Below are positions 45,592 through 57,827 of a stretch of 64,000 nt of DNA, one piece after another (positions within the stretch are counted from its first letter, which is position 1; the number at the start of each line of letters is the position of its first letter). The notes under the pieces are model-generated. The model had not been told where the DNA came from, made no database searches, and was given only the letters and a program-made list of their open reading frames with translations. Both the position numbers and the translations under genes were made by a program. This stretch comes from Parietaria judaica (taxonomy: Eukaryota > Streptophyta > Magnoliopsida > Rosales > Urticaceae), in NCBI GenBank assembly GCA_954871525.1, contig OX940866.1, positions 11,865,001 through 11,929,000 of the forward strand, in the 5' to 3' direction.

Positions 45592-45962
45592 GGGTGTGTT
45601 TGGCATAGCTTATTTAGCCTTGTTTTTGTTTATAAAATAAACTTAACCGCTTTTCAGGTGTTTGGTAAAATTGTTTCTTCAAAAAACACAAAATCGATTT
45701 TGAATTTTTATACATGAATTGTAAAAGCTAGGATTCGTAGCTTTTAGTTTTTTCTATAAAAAAAAATACGGTTTTAGTCTATTTTTGTCTTTTTAGCCTA
45801 ATTTTTTTTTACCAAACGCTAAATCAGTTTTTGTTACCAGCAACAACTGTTTTATAAATAATTTACCAAACACCTGCTAGTTTTTTTCAAAAACAGTTTG
45901 TTTTTTAAACTAAAACTAAAAACAATTTTTGTAAAAATTAAGCTGTGCCAAACGGGCCCATT
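45589..45962. mobile_element. MITE with GGG(T/C)-GTTTGGC termini (45592-45959)
   Basis: The left end GGGTGTGTTTGGCATAGCTT and the right end in reverse GGGCCCGTTTGGCACAGCTT agree at nearly every base. The flanks share a 3-bp ATT (45589-45591 and 45960-45962). The 368-bp interior is A/T-rich. Termini and short duplication suggest a PIF/Harbinger-like or related MITE; the superfamily is uncertain. Confidence 0.75.
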
Positions 45963-46459
45963 ATAAGTGGGTTTTTTTTTTTTGCAAAATGACTAGCAAA
46001 TTATTTCTATTACAAGCGGTAAAAAGCTTATAAGTTGAAAATCTAGAATCTTCTCCTCGGTGTAGAAAGCTCTCTTCTCATCGCGATCGACCTAAGCTTC
46101 TCTCCTCAGAGCTTCGAGTAATCGAAAAGGTAAGCTCTCGAATCAGGCGATTGTGTCTATCGTGTTATACATACATATATATAATTTTGGAGATTGAGCG
46201 AAATTCACTGTTGATTGATATAATTTGGTTGTATTTTGGTGTGTCTGTATGCATATGTTTGTATTAATTCGATCATCGTAATTGTATATACTTAAGTTGC
46301 TAAAATGCAATATAAACTATGAACGCGGATATTCATTATAATTTCTCTCGTATATAATCTTGTAATCTACTATCAATCAACTACTTCCAGATTCTGTGAT
46401 AGTCGTGCTTGTAATTAGGGTTTGGTAAATCACAGAGATTGGGGGTTCATCTTCCTGTC

Positions 46460-47235
46460 ATGGCGGAGATTGTGGTGCGCCGCGAGGATTATAACCTCCC
46501 ATATTTCGAACCAAACAGAGAGGCGAGGTTCTTCGTAATCGAGGCGCAGAGGGAGGGGTACTTTCGCAAGTCCCTCAAATACTGGGTATGGGCTAGCTCC
46601 CCCGACGGCAACAAAAAACTTGACGCAGCCTTCCGCGAGAAGCGTCCGGACTCCCAAATCTTCCTCTTCTTCTCTGTAGGAGACTCTACTTCTTTTTTTT
46701 TTAGAGGCAACGAGTGATTATAGATACATTGGCCAGAGAGTTGATTGATTTAAAAGATCACCTTTAATCCCGCCCGAGTGCTATTTATTTGTCAGGTTGA
46801 TTTTCTTGAAGAGTTTATTGGGGTGGCTGAGATGGTTGGTCCAGTAGATTTCGACCACGACCTGGGATTGGAATTCCCCCACGACCTGAAACTCTGACCG
46901 TGGAATGGGTGCTTCTCGGTCACGAGGCATATTGTCAAGGATGTGCCCAAATCTCAATTTGGGCGCAACACTATGGCAAACATGACAACACGCTTATAAG
47001 TCTGGCAAAGGACACCCAAGAGGTATATTGAGTGTAGGGCTTCTAACATGTGATGACTTTCTCACGATGCAATGCTTTGCAGGTTGGACGGATGCAAGGA
47101 ATCAGGTGTTTGAAGTATTTCAAGACATTCAATGAGAACTTGTCATTGTTGGATTATATTGATTATTTTGAGAGGCTACGAGCGGATAATAATAATAATC
47201 TGCTCTATCATCCAAATAGATGGGTAAACCCTTAA
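46460..47235 (+). pseudogene. YTH-domain (ECT/YTHDF-type) gene relic
   Basis: Exon 1 (ATG 46460 to donor 46675) encodes ARFFVIEAQREGYFRKSLKY, then WVWASSPDGNKKLDAAFRE and IFLFFS, the first part of a YTH m6A-reader domain; the Trp of WVWAS would belong to the aromatic cage. Exon 2 (from 46796) reads FIGVAEMVGPVDFDHDL, then a TGA at 46895 exactly where the next YTH segment WNGCFSVTRHIVKDVP follows, and a frameshift before LAKDTQEV. A third exon-like block (47087-47235) matches the end of the domain (GIRCLKYFKTFNENLSLLDY). The long N-terminal region normal for ECT proteins is absent, and the 3' side is cut by an LTR fragment at 47347. A possible leader exon with donor lies at 46060-46127. Confidence 0.82.
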
Positions 47236-47747
47236 TGCGCACTTTTTTGTTTGCGTCTTTCTGTCTACTAAACCATACCATACCATTTCTTTTTATTGTG
47301 TATACAGCCCAGGGGCAAAGATGCATTGCCAATTCAAGAGAGTTGTCCCTCATTGCATTTTCATCCTTGACTCAGTCAATAATATCATGAGTAACCCATT
47401 TATGGTTTCGATTCATAAGTTGCGCACGGGTACCTCTCACTTCTCACCACCGACAATCAAGGGAATCATCATGACTCTGAAGAGAGCTGTGTGATGCCCA
47501 TGTCTATGACCAAGCTACCCTTACTGCTGACTATCATGTTCCCAAAATAATAGTGTTGGGAACAACGGTAATATATTGTGTTATTTAACGGTTAAATCAA
47601 AGAACAATCAAGCTAACAGCTCAGACTCCAGATCATCAGGACTTAGATCGAATATTAATTTGATCATCTACTAGTGACTCAACTCCAAGTTATCAGTGAC
47701 GGTCTTATATGATAACTTCCGGAGTTTAAGTCAGGTCCAATCCAGTA

Positions 47748-48567
47748 TTAAGTCAACTCCAAGCTATACTCACACAAGAGCACCCCACCCCACCTCGCCT
47801 CGCCACGTCACGGCGGCGGCGGCGCGCGCGCGTGGTGGTGTAACATTTGTGTGAGTCCTCCCCTATCCACAAAATCTTATGACCCCAAGGGTCCCAACCC
47901 TTGTCCCTAATATTTGGTATATAAACATCACTAAACTCTTGTCATCTATCAATGTGGGACTTTTTGTTATTCAACTAATATCACACATTCACACTTAACA
48001 TACACATACACTTCACCTTTAACTTAATATTATACACTTCAAATAATATTATACACTTAACATATATATTAACTTCACCTAACATACATATACACTTAAT
48101 ATACATATTCATTTAATATTATACACTTCAACTAATATTAAATTTGTTAACATACATATACAATTAACATGCATATTCACTTAATATTACACACTTAATT
48201 AACATACATATTCACTTCACATAATAATTTGACTTAATATTATACACTTCAACTAAGAAAGTGACTTAATATTATACATTTCACTTACATATTTAAGTTA
48301 CAAATGTGTTTTGTTGTATACAATTATGTCTTGTATTTATTAAATATGTAGTTTTGAACCTATATAAATATCTTGCTTAAATACTCAAATATTTTTTTTA
48401 CAAAATATCTGTCGAAAACCCCATCGGCATGCGGTATGCCCATGCGGTATATGCGGCATGCCTTTTTTTTACGATTTGCCCATCGACATACCCATCGGTA
48501 AGTGATATATCCATAACACTGAAAATGCGAAACGACATCGGCAAGCGACATTTTAAACCTTGGTCGC
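47748..48567. other. Insert in the copia LTR fragment: GC-rich patch plus degenerate AT repeats
   Basis: A GC-rich patch with a CGG/CG run (about 47807-47832) is followed by irregular copies of a motif like TTAATATTATACACTTCAAC (47980-48285) and a segment with CCATCGGCATGCGGTATGCC-type short repeats (48418-48500). I find no terminal repeats or coding. It replaces about 130 bases of the LTR. Confidence 0.5.
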
Positions 48568-48647
48568 ATTAATGACCTTATACGATTTATGGGCTCCTAC
48601 CCAGTTAATCAGGTCACAGACATTTTAAGGTAATTTATTATGATTAT

Positions 48648-49738
48648 TAAGGCTGTGTTTGTTTGCACTTAATGAACCTCTTAATCTTAATGGGTCAGAT
48701 TTAGAGTCATTAAGTGCATTTATTTTTTTCTTACTAAACATCTTAATGGGTCTGATTATCCACTTATTCGGTCAGATCTACACTCAAGTCTTATCTATTA
48801 AGAGCTATATTTTGACATTTCACGTTCATTTCTCTCCTCATATTCTTTCCAAATTTATTTATCTCTCTCCTCCTTAAAACTTTAAAACTTCATAACTCTT
48901 AAACCGAGCATCGGATTGACTCATATGATATACCGTTGGAAAGCTTACTACGAGATGAATCCAATGATAGGTGGGAAGATATAGTTTTGACGCTTTTTAA
49001 AAAAATTAGTTTCGAAAATATATAGAAAATATATTAAAAAATATTAAAATAAAAAAATTATTAGGAATTTGTAATTAAAAGTTATCAAATATATCAATTA
49101 GTTTTTAAATATACATATATATATATATATATATATTTACGTTTTTTTTAATGGATATATATGTATTTACGTTTAAATTTACATATTTCTAAATTTATTA
49201 ATTTAATAAAATATATTACGTTTAAAAAATATATTAAAGTAAAAAAATTATTAAGAATTTGTAATCAAAAGTTATCAAATATATCAATTAGTTTATATAT
49301 ATTACATTTTTTAATGGATATATATATTTTTACGTTTAAATTTACATATTTCCAGATTTATTAATATAATAAATAAAATAATCATTATAAATTTTTAATG
49401 GAATTTTATTATATTCAAATAAAGTTTTAAAATTTTATTATATTTATATGTTATTTAAAAATATTTTTAAAGGAATTTTTATGAAAAATAAAATAATTGG
49501 ATATTATTACATAAATTATTTTAAATTTAAATTATTATCATTAAAAATAACCGTGTATATAAAGATGCATAGTTAAATTTAATTTTTACAAGAAAAATGT
49601 ATTCAGATCTGCATTCAGATCTTAAAAAACAAACACACTTAAAAATTTATTCATTCAGATTCAAATGTCACATCTTATCATTCAGATATGCATTCAGATT
49701 CAAATGTCTTAATCTTAATGTAAACAAACGCACCCTAA
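48648..49738. mobile_element. PIF/Harbinger-like MITE (48651-49735) with TAA target duplication
   Basis: The left end GGCTGTGTTTGTTTGCACTT and the right end in reverse GGGTGCGTTTGTTTACATTA, with further shared CTTAATCTTAATG and AGATTAAGACATTTG blocks, form the inverted repeats. TAA flanks both sides (48648-48650 and 49736-49738). The uninterrupted LTR sequence at the equivalent place in the solo LTR (about 20746-20760) has one TAA, which confirms the borders. The 1085-bp interior is very AT-rich with no transposase. Confidence 0.9.
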
Positions 49739-49964
49739 TTCTTCCTCACATTGACTCTGTTGTGATAATAATAACATAATTGCATCATTTATGAACTAAG
49801 GATCAAACATTCTATTTTACTCTACCAGAACTATAATTAGATTAGCATAATAAGCACCATCTTTTATTCAACGACTTGTCATAATCTTTTACAAATGGAT
49901 AAGAAACATCTAGTTTAAGGACACATGTCCAACAGTAATATGCAGTTTACTACGGCCAACCTTC

Positions 49965-50559
49965 CGATCCCAAAATAATAGTGTTGGGGATACTTAATTG
50001 TAAACTGAATATATTGAATCAAAGATCGTTTAAGTTAAACCGCATAAACCCATATTACCTCAGGACATCAACCGATTTCATCTGATCATTTTAGCGACCT
50101 TATCGTACTTTCATCAGTGACAGACTTACATGATGATTTCGGATATAAGTCTGTCCCTGTCCAGTATGAAGACACTTCATACCTGATGAACTTAACAGTG
50201 CATGGACAACACTTTGACCTGGTAATAGGTCACCACATAAATGTGATCTATTAAGTTCACCAATAGTCGTTCACGATAAGAAGTTCCCACTTCGGATCTA
50301 GACTATGGACCAATTTTAAGTTCTTTATTTATGTTAGTCAAACCTCCTCACACACAGACCAAGTGTGATGACTTAACATAAATTAAAAAGTTAAAGAACT
50401 AAGGATCAAACGTTCAATTTGATAATTATATCTATAATCCGTAGATAACTACATAAGATTAACTTTAATAAGAACCTTTCATTCCTAGGTAAACGACCAT
50501 AATCTTATACAAGCAGGATTAGCATCTGAATAGAGGGCATATACAGAATATGTCCAACA
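49965..50559 (-). repeat. Second inverted copia LTR fragment, diverged
   Basis: On the minus strand it starts TGTTGGACATATTCTG at 50559 and shares blocks with the long-LTR family (for example CCCAAAATAATAGTGTTGGG near 49970 and the CAGTATGAAGACACTTCATA block at 50163), but differs more than the other copies. It is truncated at about 49965. Confidence 0.7.
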
Positions 50560-50817
50560 AGTTCTTGTTTTGAATATAATTAAGTTTATGACTAAAACTT
50601 AGTTTAACCAAACTACACGGTTAATCCCGCTGAGTCACCCTAGAGTGACTATTCCCTAAGGACGGCAACGACGTGTACAATCGGTTAAATTATCATGAAA
50701 TAGTTAATGAGTTTAATTAACGTTTTTCCCGGAACATGTTTGAATCATGTAACTATTTCAAACAATTAATTTCCTAAAACATTCTACCTATAATAAAGTT
50801 TAATAAGTTTATTTTCA

Positions 50818-51633
50818 ATGCCAATAAATATGTCGAATCCCATTTTGTCTTTGCTTTCAAACAACACTCTGGCCGGAAGTAACTTTCCGAAATGGAAGAG
50901 TATTATCAACATTGTCTTGATAAGTGAGAAAATTCGGTTTGTTCTCACGGATGAATGTCCCCCTTCTCCGGCCGCTAACAATGCCAAGGGAATGAAAAAA
51001 CTCTATGATTCTTGGGTTCATGCGAACAATCGTGCTAAGGCTTATATGTTGGCTAGCATGTCTGATTCGCTGAGAATCAAGTTAGAGGAGAAGAAAACGG
51101 TTTTTGAGATCATGGAATCTCTCCAACAAATGTATGGAAAACAGTTCGAGCAGGCTCAACATGAAGCGACTCGTCGCTACATGAATGCCAAAATGAAGTC
51201 AGACACTTATGTTCGTGACCATGTCATGAGCATGACTAACTGGTTCAATAAGACTGAGCTGCATGGGGCCACGGTGGACGAGAAATCTCATATCAACATT
51301 ATCCTTAATTCATTGTCACCTGAGTTTGTCCCATTTACCAGCAACTACATTATGAACAAACTGAAATATGGTTTGACACAGTTGATTAATGAGTTGCATA
51401 CCTTTGAGGACATCTCGAGATTGGTTAAGAAGAAATCCGAATTGAACATTGCGTTCAAGAAAGGGTCTTCTTCTAAGAATCCTAAAATAAGGAAAAGGCC
51501 TGGTCCCAAGAGGAAATGGGGGAAGAATTTCCAGCCGAAAACCAATGACAAGAAAGCCGCTAACAAAGGAAGATGCTTCCTTTGCAAGGAAAATGGATGC
51601 TGGAAAAAGAGATGGTCCCAAGTTCCAGAATGA
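50818..51633 (+). pseudogene. Copia gag of the decayed element
   Basis: An open 271-residue frame: NNTLAGSNFPKWKSIINIVL near the start, YDSWVHANNRAKAYMLASMS, the gag block MYGKQFEQAQHEATRRYMNA and HINIILNSLSPEF, then a basic region (KIRKRPGPKRKWGKN). The zinc knuckle is broken: CFLCKENGCWKKRW lacks the His and last Cys of a CX2CX4HX4C knuckle, and the frame stops soon after. This is the retrotransposon_gag_2/UBN2 type. The sequence 51634-52130 that should contain protease and integrase is non-coding. Confidence 0.88.
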
Positions 51634-52133
51634 TAAGAACAATGAAACTGGTGAGTGTCTCACCCGATAAGTTTCGAAAGCAGATTTATTTTAGAAGATA
51701 CTTTTCTCCAAAGATCTAAAACTAAAATATGTGATATTCTTTGTTTTTCAGCAGCAGCTAAGGAGTAATTGTCTATGGTCGTCCAAGGGACTCGGGAGCG
51801 GCAGATGGGAATGGCTCAAGTTGAAGAATTTATTTTCTTTTATGTTTTTACTCTCATGTTATTTCATTAAAGATCAAGTTTTTTTGAAGGGCGATTTGAA
51901 AACCCTTCAATCTTTTTATGACAATAATTAAGTTTTCTTCAATAAAAGTTTCTTAATTTTACAACTGTGATCCTATGAAATATTGAGTAAATTCGAGCCA
52001 TTCAATGATAGATATACCTTGATGACTAAATATGCATTTCATGCTAATATAAGTCTAAGGTTTTAGAAACTATCAATAGTAAAAACATTTATTATACTGA
52101 AAATATAAGACAATTGGAATTAAATTCCTTGTT

Positions 52134-53947
52134 GTGCCATGTGACGAAGTCATAGCTTCGCCAACAGTGATTGTTGTCGAAGATAGTACGGAAACCACAG
52201 TCCCAAATCAGAACTCAGGGGTACTCAGACGTAGTGGGAGGTTCAAAAGACCGGTTGAACGCTACGAGCACACCCAGTTAGAGTTTCACCTCACTGTTTC
52301 TAACACTAGTGTTGAAGATCCCATAGGCTTTAAGCAAGCTATGGTTGATACTGATAGAAGGGAATGGCAAGAAGCCATGAACCAAGAAATAGAATAAATG
52401 GATTCTAACCAAGTCTGGGAACTTGTAGACTTACCGGATGGGTTCAAAACCATTGGCTGTAAGTGGATCTACAAGAGAAAGAGAGGAGTGGACGAGAAGG
52501 TTGAAACTATCAAGGATAGACTAGTGGCAAAGGGTTTTACGTAGAGGGAAGGTATTGATTTCGATGAGACCTTCGCTCCAGTCGCTAAGTACAAGTCCAT
52601 CCGGATTCTCATGGCCACAACCTGTAGTCTCAATTATGAGATTTGGCAGATGGACGTCAAACCCGCTTTCCTGAACGGGTACATTGACGAGAACATCTAT
52701 ATGGACCAACCAGATGGATTCGTGCAAAATGGTCAAAAAGGGAAAGTTTGCAGATTACTCAAGTCCATTTATGGATTGAAGCAAGCTTCCAGATCCTGGA
52801 ATCTAAGGTTTGATGATACCATCAAGACTTATGGATTCGTGCAAAACATCACTGAGGCCTGCATTTATAAGCTCAATGATGATACCGTGGAGATTTTCTT
52901 GTTCTATACGTCGACGATATTCTTTTCATGGGCAATAATGTTAAAAAGTTATCGGACGTGAAAGCGTGGTTAGCTACGCAATTCCAAATGAAGGATATGG
53001 GAGAAGCCAACTATGTTCTGGGGATCCGTATCTTTAAAGATCGCAACAACATGCTTCTAGCCTTATTGCAAGCAGCCTACACTGATAAGGTGCTTGAACG
53101 TTTTGCAATGGAAAATTCCAAGGGAGGTAATTTACTGACCAGACATGGAGTATTCCTCGATAGGAAACAGTGCCCAACTTCTCCGGAAGAGCAAAACTGC
53201 GAAGAGGTGCATGCCCTATGCTTCAGCAGTGGGAAGTCTGATTCACGCTTTGTAGTGTACTAGGCCAGAAATCTGTTACGTTGTGGGAGTTGTTAGCAGG
53301 TACCAATCCAACCCTGGTATGGCTCACTGGACAACAATGAAAACATTCTCAAGTAACTTCGGAGAACGAGAGACTATATGTTAGTGTTTTCAAGATCATA
53401 ACTGAATCCACTAGGATACACTGACTCAAACTTTATGTCTGACAGAGACGCGAGAAAATCAACGTCGGGAGAAGTGTTCACCCTTGCTGGTGGAGCGATA
53501 TTGTGGAGAAGCGTTAAGCAATCCTGTATCGCAGATTCCATAATGAAAGCTGAATATGTGGCAGCCTGTGAGGCAGCCAAAGAATAAGTTTGGCTAAAGA
53601 ATTTCTACATAGAGCTGGGAGTAGTTCCAAATGTATATGGGCCCTTAACGCTGTACTGTGACAACAATGGCATGGTGGCTAATTCTAAAGAGCCTAGAGA
53701 CCATAACAAGGCGAAACATATAGAACGCAAATACCATCTCATCATAGAGATAGTACGTCGTGGCGACGTAACGGTTGTGAAAATAACTTCGGGAGACAAT
53801 CTGGCTGATCCATTCACCAAGACGTTGCCAGAGAAAATATTCAGGAGGCATCTGGAGAGTATGGGTCTGAAAGACATGGGTCATCTTTTTAAGTACAAGT
53901 GGGACATTGTTGGACATGTGCCCTTAAACAAGCTGTCTTTTCCCTAA
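52134..53947 (+). pseudogene. Copia reverse transcriptase and RNase H, with stops and frameshifts
   Basis: It begins in the integrase-RT linker (LRRSGRFKRPVERYEHTQLE), then RT blocks: WELVDLPDGFKTIGCKWIYK, FDETFAPVAKYKSIRILMAT, WQMDVKPAFLNGYIDENIYM, LKSIYGLKQASRSWNLRF. A frameshift just before the catalytic site puts YVDDILFMGNNVKKL (about 52906-52950) in another frame. RNase H fragments follow: DRDARKSTSGEVFTLAGGAI, KAEYVAACEAAKE, then SGDNLADPFTKTLPEKIFRR. Stops lie at 52395 and 52542, and a deletion near 53260-53340. Integrase is lost entirely. The last frame runs into the LTR at 53908. Confidence 0.9.
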
Positions 53948-56620
53948 TTGTAAAAGATTTAAACCAAAGTCGTTGAATAAAAGATGTTACTTATTATGTT
54001 AATCTTATTAAGTTTCTGGTAGAGTAAAATAGAATGTTTGTTCCATAGTTCATCAAGGATGCAATTATGTTATTATTATCACAACCGATTCAATGTGAGG
54101 AAGAATTAATAATCATAATAAATGAACTAAAAATGTCTGTGACTTGATTAACTGAGTGAGAGCTCATTAATTGGATAAAGTCATTAATGTGACTAAGTGA
54201 TATAATCCTATTCTAGATTAAGTGTGTGTGTCACACTCACTAGAAATGCATTAAGTATGAAGCGACTTCATACTAGACTGGACATGACTTAAACTCTGGA
54301 AGTTGTCATATAAGACCGTCAATGACAACTTGGAGTTGAGTCACTAGTACATGATCAAATGGATATTCGATCTAAGTCCTGAGTGACATTGAGCCTGGAA
54401 TGTTGACTTGATTGTTCTTTGATTTAACTGTTAAAGAACACATTTACTGTCGTTCCCAATGCTGCTATTATGGGAACATGAAAGTCAACAGATAAGAGTA
54501 GCTTCGTCATAGAAACAGACATCACATAGCTCTCTTCAGAGTCAAGATGATTACCTTGATTGTTAGTGGTGAGAAGTGAGAGGTACCCGTGTGCAACTTA
54601 TGAATCGAAACCATAAGTGGGTTACTCATAATATTATTAACTGAGTTAAGGATGAAAATGCAATGAGAGACAAAACGGTAAAAACCGCCTGCTCGTGTGT
54701 GGATCATCAAGTGAAAGGTCAATAACCCGAATTTGATTGTATCAATGAACACCTTGATATAAAGGGAATAATATATATTTTATCACTAGAGAGTGCAGCC
54801 TCGGGTTTATAGTAGAATAACACCGAGGTTTAACGAACCATTAGCAGTTCGTTGGAGTTTCAGTGATACAGGTCCATGGTCCCCACGATAGCTCCGGAAC
54901 AGATGATACATACGTAATTTAAACATTCGATATGTTTTATCATTTTTCAGGATTCATAAAACTAGAGTTTGTGTTAGACTTTGGAAGTTTTATTTTCGAC
55001 GTGGCAAAAGTACAAAAGTTTGGTGCTAGAAATTTAACTGATAAAAGAAAATTGAATTTGGATTTTTAATCAACTAGAAAGTTGTTGGAAATTAAATTCT
55101 AAGAGAATTTTCTTTTGGAACCGAGTCATTTCGACGTACGGTTTGTGATTTAGAGAATTTCCAAGTTTACGATCGCTTTTGTAAACACGTGAAATTTAAT
55201 CACATGTCACGAATTTAAATGGTGGTGTTGCACCACGATATTTAATGTGTGATATTGAGGTAAGAGGATAATATAATATAATTATTTGGATTTAATTATT
55301 AATATTCTTATTAATAATTAATAGATTTATGTTATTTAAATAAAATATATATTTGGCATATATAAGAATGTGTAGAAATAATGCGGCCCAAGTAAATGTG
55401 TGAGTTGAGCTTACACGAATTTACTTGGATTTGGACTTTCCAAATATGCGACATAAGTACCTATGTTTAGGTATTAATGAAAAAACCTTGAAATTAATTT
55501 GGTTCATTAGATCGGTCAAGTTTAATCTTAACCGTTGGATCATGATAATTAATTTCGAAAGCATGGTTCGAAAATGACTTGGTGACCAAGCAAGGATTTC
55601 GAAATTGCTTAATTAATTATATCCATTGGATTAGTTTAATATTTAATCTTAACCATTGGATTGGAAATTAATTAACATGTAAATATGGAATGCAAAATTC
55701 GAATTTATTATAAAGGAGGTCGAATTCTATTGCTTGGTAATCAAGTTTGAAGAGTTGACTTTATCCTAAATCAATATAGTCCATTAGATTGGTTATGGAA
55801 TTAATTCCAACCATTGGATCAAGCTTATTGATTTAGAATTTTCGATACGGGTACATAGGGAATTCAAATTCTATTATATATGGAAGTGATTGGATAATTG
55901 ATTTATTCATGGTTTCCCTATTTGGTTAAATCCCTAATCAATTAGAACCATTGGATATTTGGTGATTCAATCTTGGCCATTGGTTTGAGTGATTAATTAT
56001 ATTTACTATCATAGAATTCGAAATTCAAGGAATGAAACTTCCCTTATTGGCTTTTCCATGAGCCTATAAATACAAGGCTCTGACTACACATTTGATATAC
56101 CTCTTCCCAGAGCAAGAATTCGATCTCTCTTTCTCTAGAGTCTGCGAATTTCTTAGTCTCTGACCTCTCTTTTCTGGTTCGGCTTAGTGAGACGTTGTTC
56201 TCCGAAAGCTTTAAAAGAACCTTCAGTTAAAGTTTTGCGTCGAAGTCCTGCCGGTGCAGCCCACGCTTCGGTACGAGGAGTCCAGGAGAATATCTCAGAA
56301 GATCACGGGAGTTTCCCTCAGCATCGGCGAAGCCCTGGCCAGTTCAGAACGCGGAGTCAAAATCATCATCACCTGAGGTACGGCGTTATGCATTGGGTCA
56401 ATAAATGCAAACTTTTATTTACAGTTTATTTATTTCTATAGACTAGATTATTAATAATGAATTTATGAAAAGTTAAATTTATAATAATTTATCAGATCTT
56501 GATTTTGGTTATTATCCGATGTTCAAATCGTTGTACGGGTAACAAGTTTTTTCCTCTTTAAATATTTTTTAAATGTTACCCGGACGGCTTGACGGCATAA
56601 ATCGTGATAATATTATCGGA
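53908..56620 (+). repeat. 3' LTR of the decayed copia element (right end truncated)
   Basis: It starts TGTTGGACATGTGCCC directly after RNase H and is homologous along its whole length to the solo LTR 20556-23286, including the CT-rich leader and CCCACGCTTCGGTACGAGG (near 56265) and the ATAAATCGTGATAAT end region. The last bases that should give ...CCCAACA are missing: homology stops near 56615, where a 5S-derived LTR begins. It is about 80% identical to the solo LTR by eye. Confidence 0.85.
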
Positions 56621-57177
56621 AAACCTAATGAACTTCCCTACATCAGGCGGAGGTACCGGACCTTCACGGTAATGCGCCAATAGACCCGGTTCTTGACCGA
56701 CCGACAAATGGAAGTCCCGGGCCTCAGGATCTCCAGCTCGACACCCCAACTACCCGTGCAGCGGAGGTACTGGTTCTTTGTCGTTACCAGCCTATATCCC
56801 GAATCGACGACTGTCCCCACAAGCCAACACGAGTCTTTTCAGCGTGCTTTGTCCTCACTCGCACGCTTCCCGAGAAACTTCCCAAGAGGTCACCCATCCC
56901 AGGACTACTCTAAGCCAAGCACGCTTAACTTTGGAGTTCCTATGAACAGGCTACCGAAAAGAATATGTATCTTGTTGACATAGGTAATACCAATCAATTC
57001 TTTTAAGCCTCTTAGACCATACAGTCCCATACCTGTATGATCTCCGATAACCGTGCAGTCCCATACTTGCACAGTCTCGGGAACGTCCCATCATCACCTC
57101 CCCTTGCTCAGGCGATGTGGGACTGCACAGCTTACCCGTTCTTGCCCTCGCGGCTCACGGGATTAGTGACTGTCACA
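56621..57177 (-). mobile_element. Cassandra-like 5S-derived LTR
   Basis: On the minus strand the segment 56940-56868 reads GGAACTCCAAAGTTAAGCGT, GCTTGGCTTAGAGTAGTCCT, GGGATGGGTGACCTCTTGGG, that is, the internal promoter part of plant 5S rRNA (box A, intermediate element and box C). A 5S segment embedded in an LTR is the hallmark of Cassandra TRIM retrotransposons. TGTGACAG at 57177 (minus strand) is a plausible LTR start, and the following GTCCCACATCGCCTGAGCAA block fits. The other end is uncertain; I see no second LTR, so this is a solo LTR or fragment. The first third of 5S RNA is missing, so it is not a 5S gene. Confidence 0.7.
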
Positions 57178-57827
57178 GCCCCTGCCCAGGGAAGTCACCA
57201 AACGGTGATGGGCCCGGCCCTTTATCAAGACATGGGCCGCTAAAGTGTTTGATCCATTTTTCGGCATCAACAAATAAGATATTTTCGCCAAAAAGAATAT
57301 CATTGCTTGTTTAGGCTTGTACAAAACGCTCACCGTTAGGCATGGCCGTTATGTTTGATTAGTTGTATTGAATATCATTCTCAAATTAGAGACCGGAATA
57401 AAGTTATCAATAGAACGTTGAGTTTCGTGTTTGTTTATATTTCGGATCCTATCAGTAACATTATTTTATCGTTTATCACGGAATAAAAGGCATCGGTCCG
57501 CGAAGCTAAGTCATATCTATTGTCGGAAGAAATAAGCAATGCTTGAGTTCTAATGCGAATTGGCTGTCAGATTCAAGAATAATGTAAGTGTTGATTGTTA
57601 TATCTTTTCGAGCCTAATTTGAGCGTTCGCATTGTACTATATCGATTTTGGCATTTGTAGGGCACATACTAAAATCGGTATTGATGCGATAGCAGTATTT
57701 TGTTGAGTGAAAATCCGTCATCAAATATTGCTTTACTATATGGAATCGATCTGTTATTCATTATATATTGCGGTATTCTTTTTCAGTGAAAAAAATCACA
57801 ATTGAATAGTGCATATATATAGAGAAA
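57178..57827. other. Intergenic sequence, no gene seen
   Basis: The first 60 bases are GC-rich and may belong to the Cassandra-like element. The rest is AT-rich with no domain-bearing frame or RNA gene that I can support. Confidence 0.45.

Larger units (their letters stand above)
47347..49934 (-). repeat. Inverted LTR fragment of the long-LTR copia family, interrupted twice
   Basis: Read on the minus strand it starts TGTTGGACATGTGTCC at 49934 and follows the solo LTR (20556 onward) to about its 750th base, ending at 47347 next to the YTH relic. The homologous blocks are 49934-49736, 48650-48568 and 47747-47347. Between them lie a PIF-like MITE (48651-49735) and an unrelated insert with a local deletion (about 47748-48567). 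Confidence 0.88.

Noticed and set aside
56868..56940. 5S rRNA gene
   Set aside because: Only the internal-promoter part is present; the 5' third and the proper end are missing and the context is an LTR.
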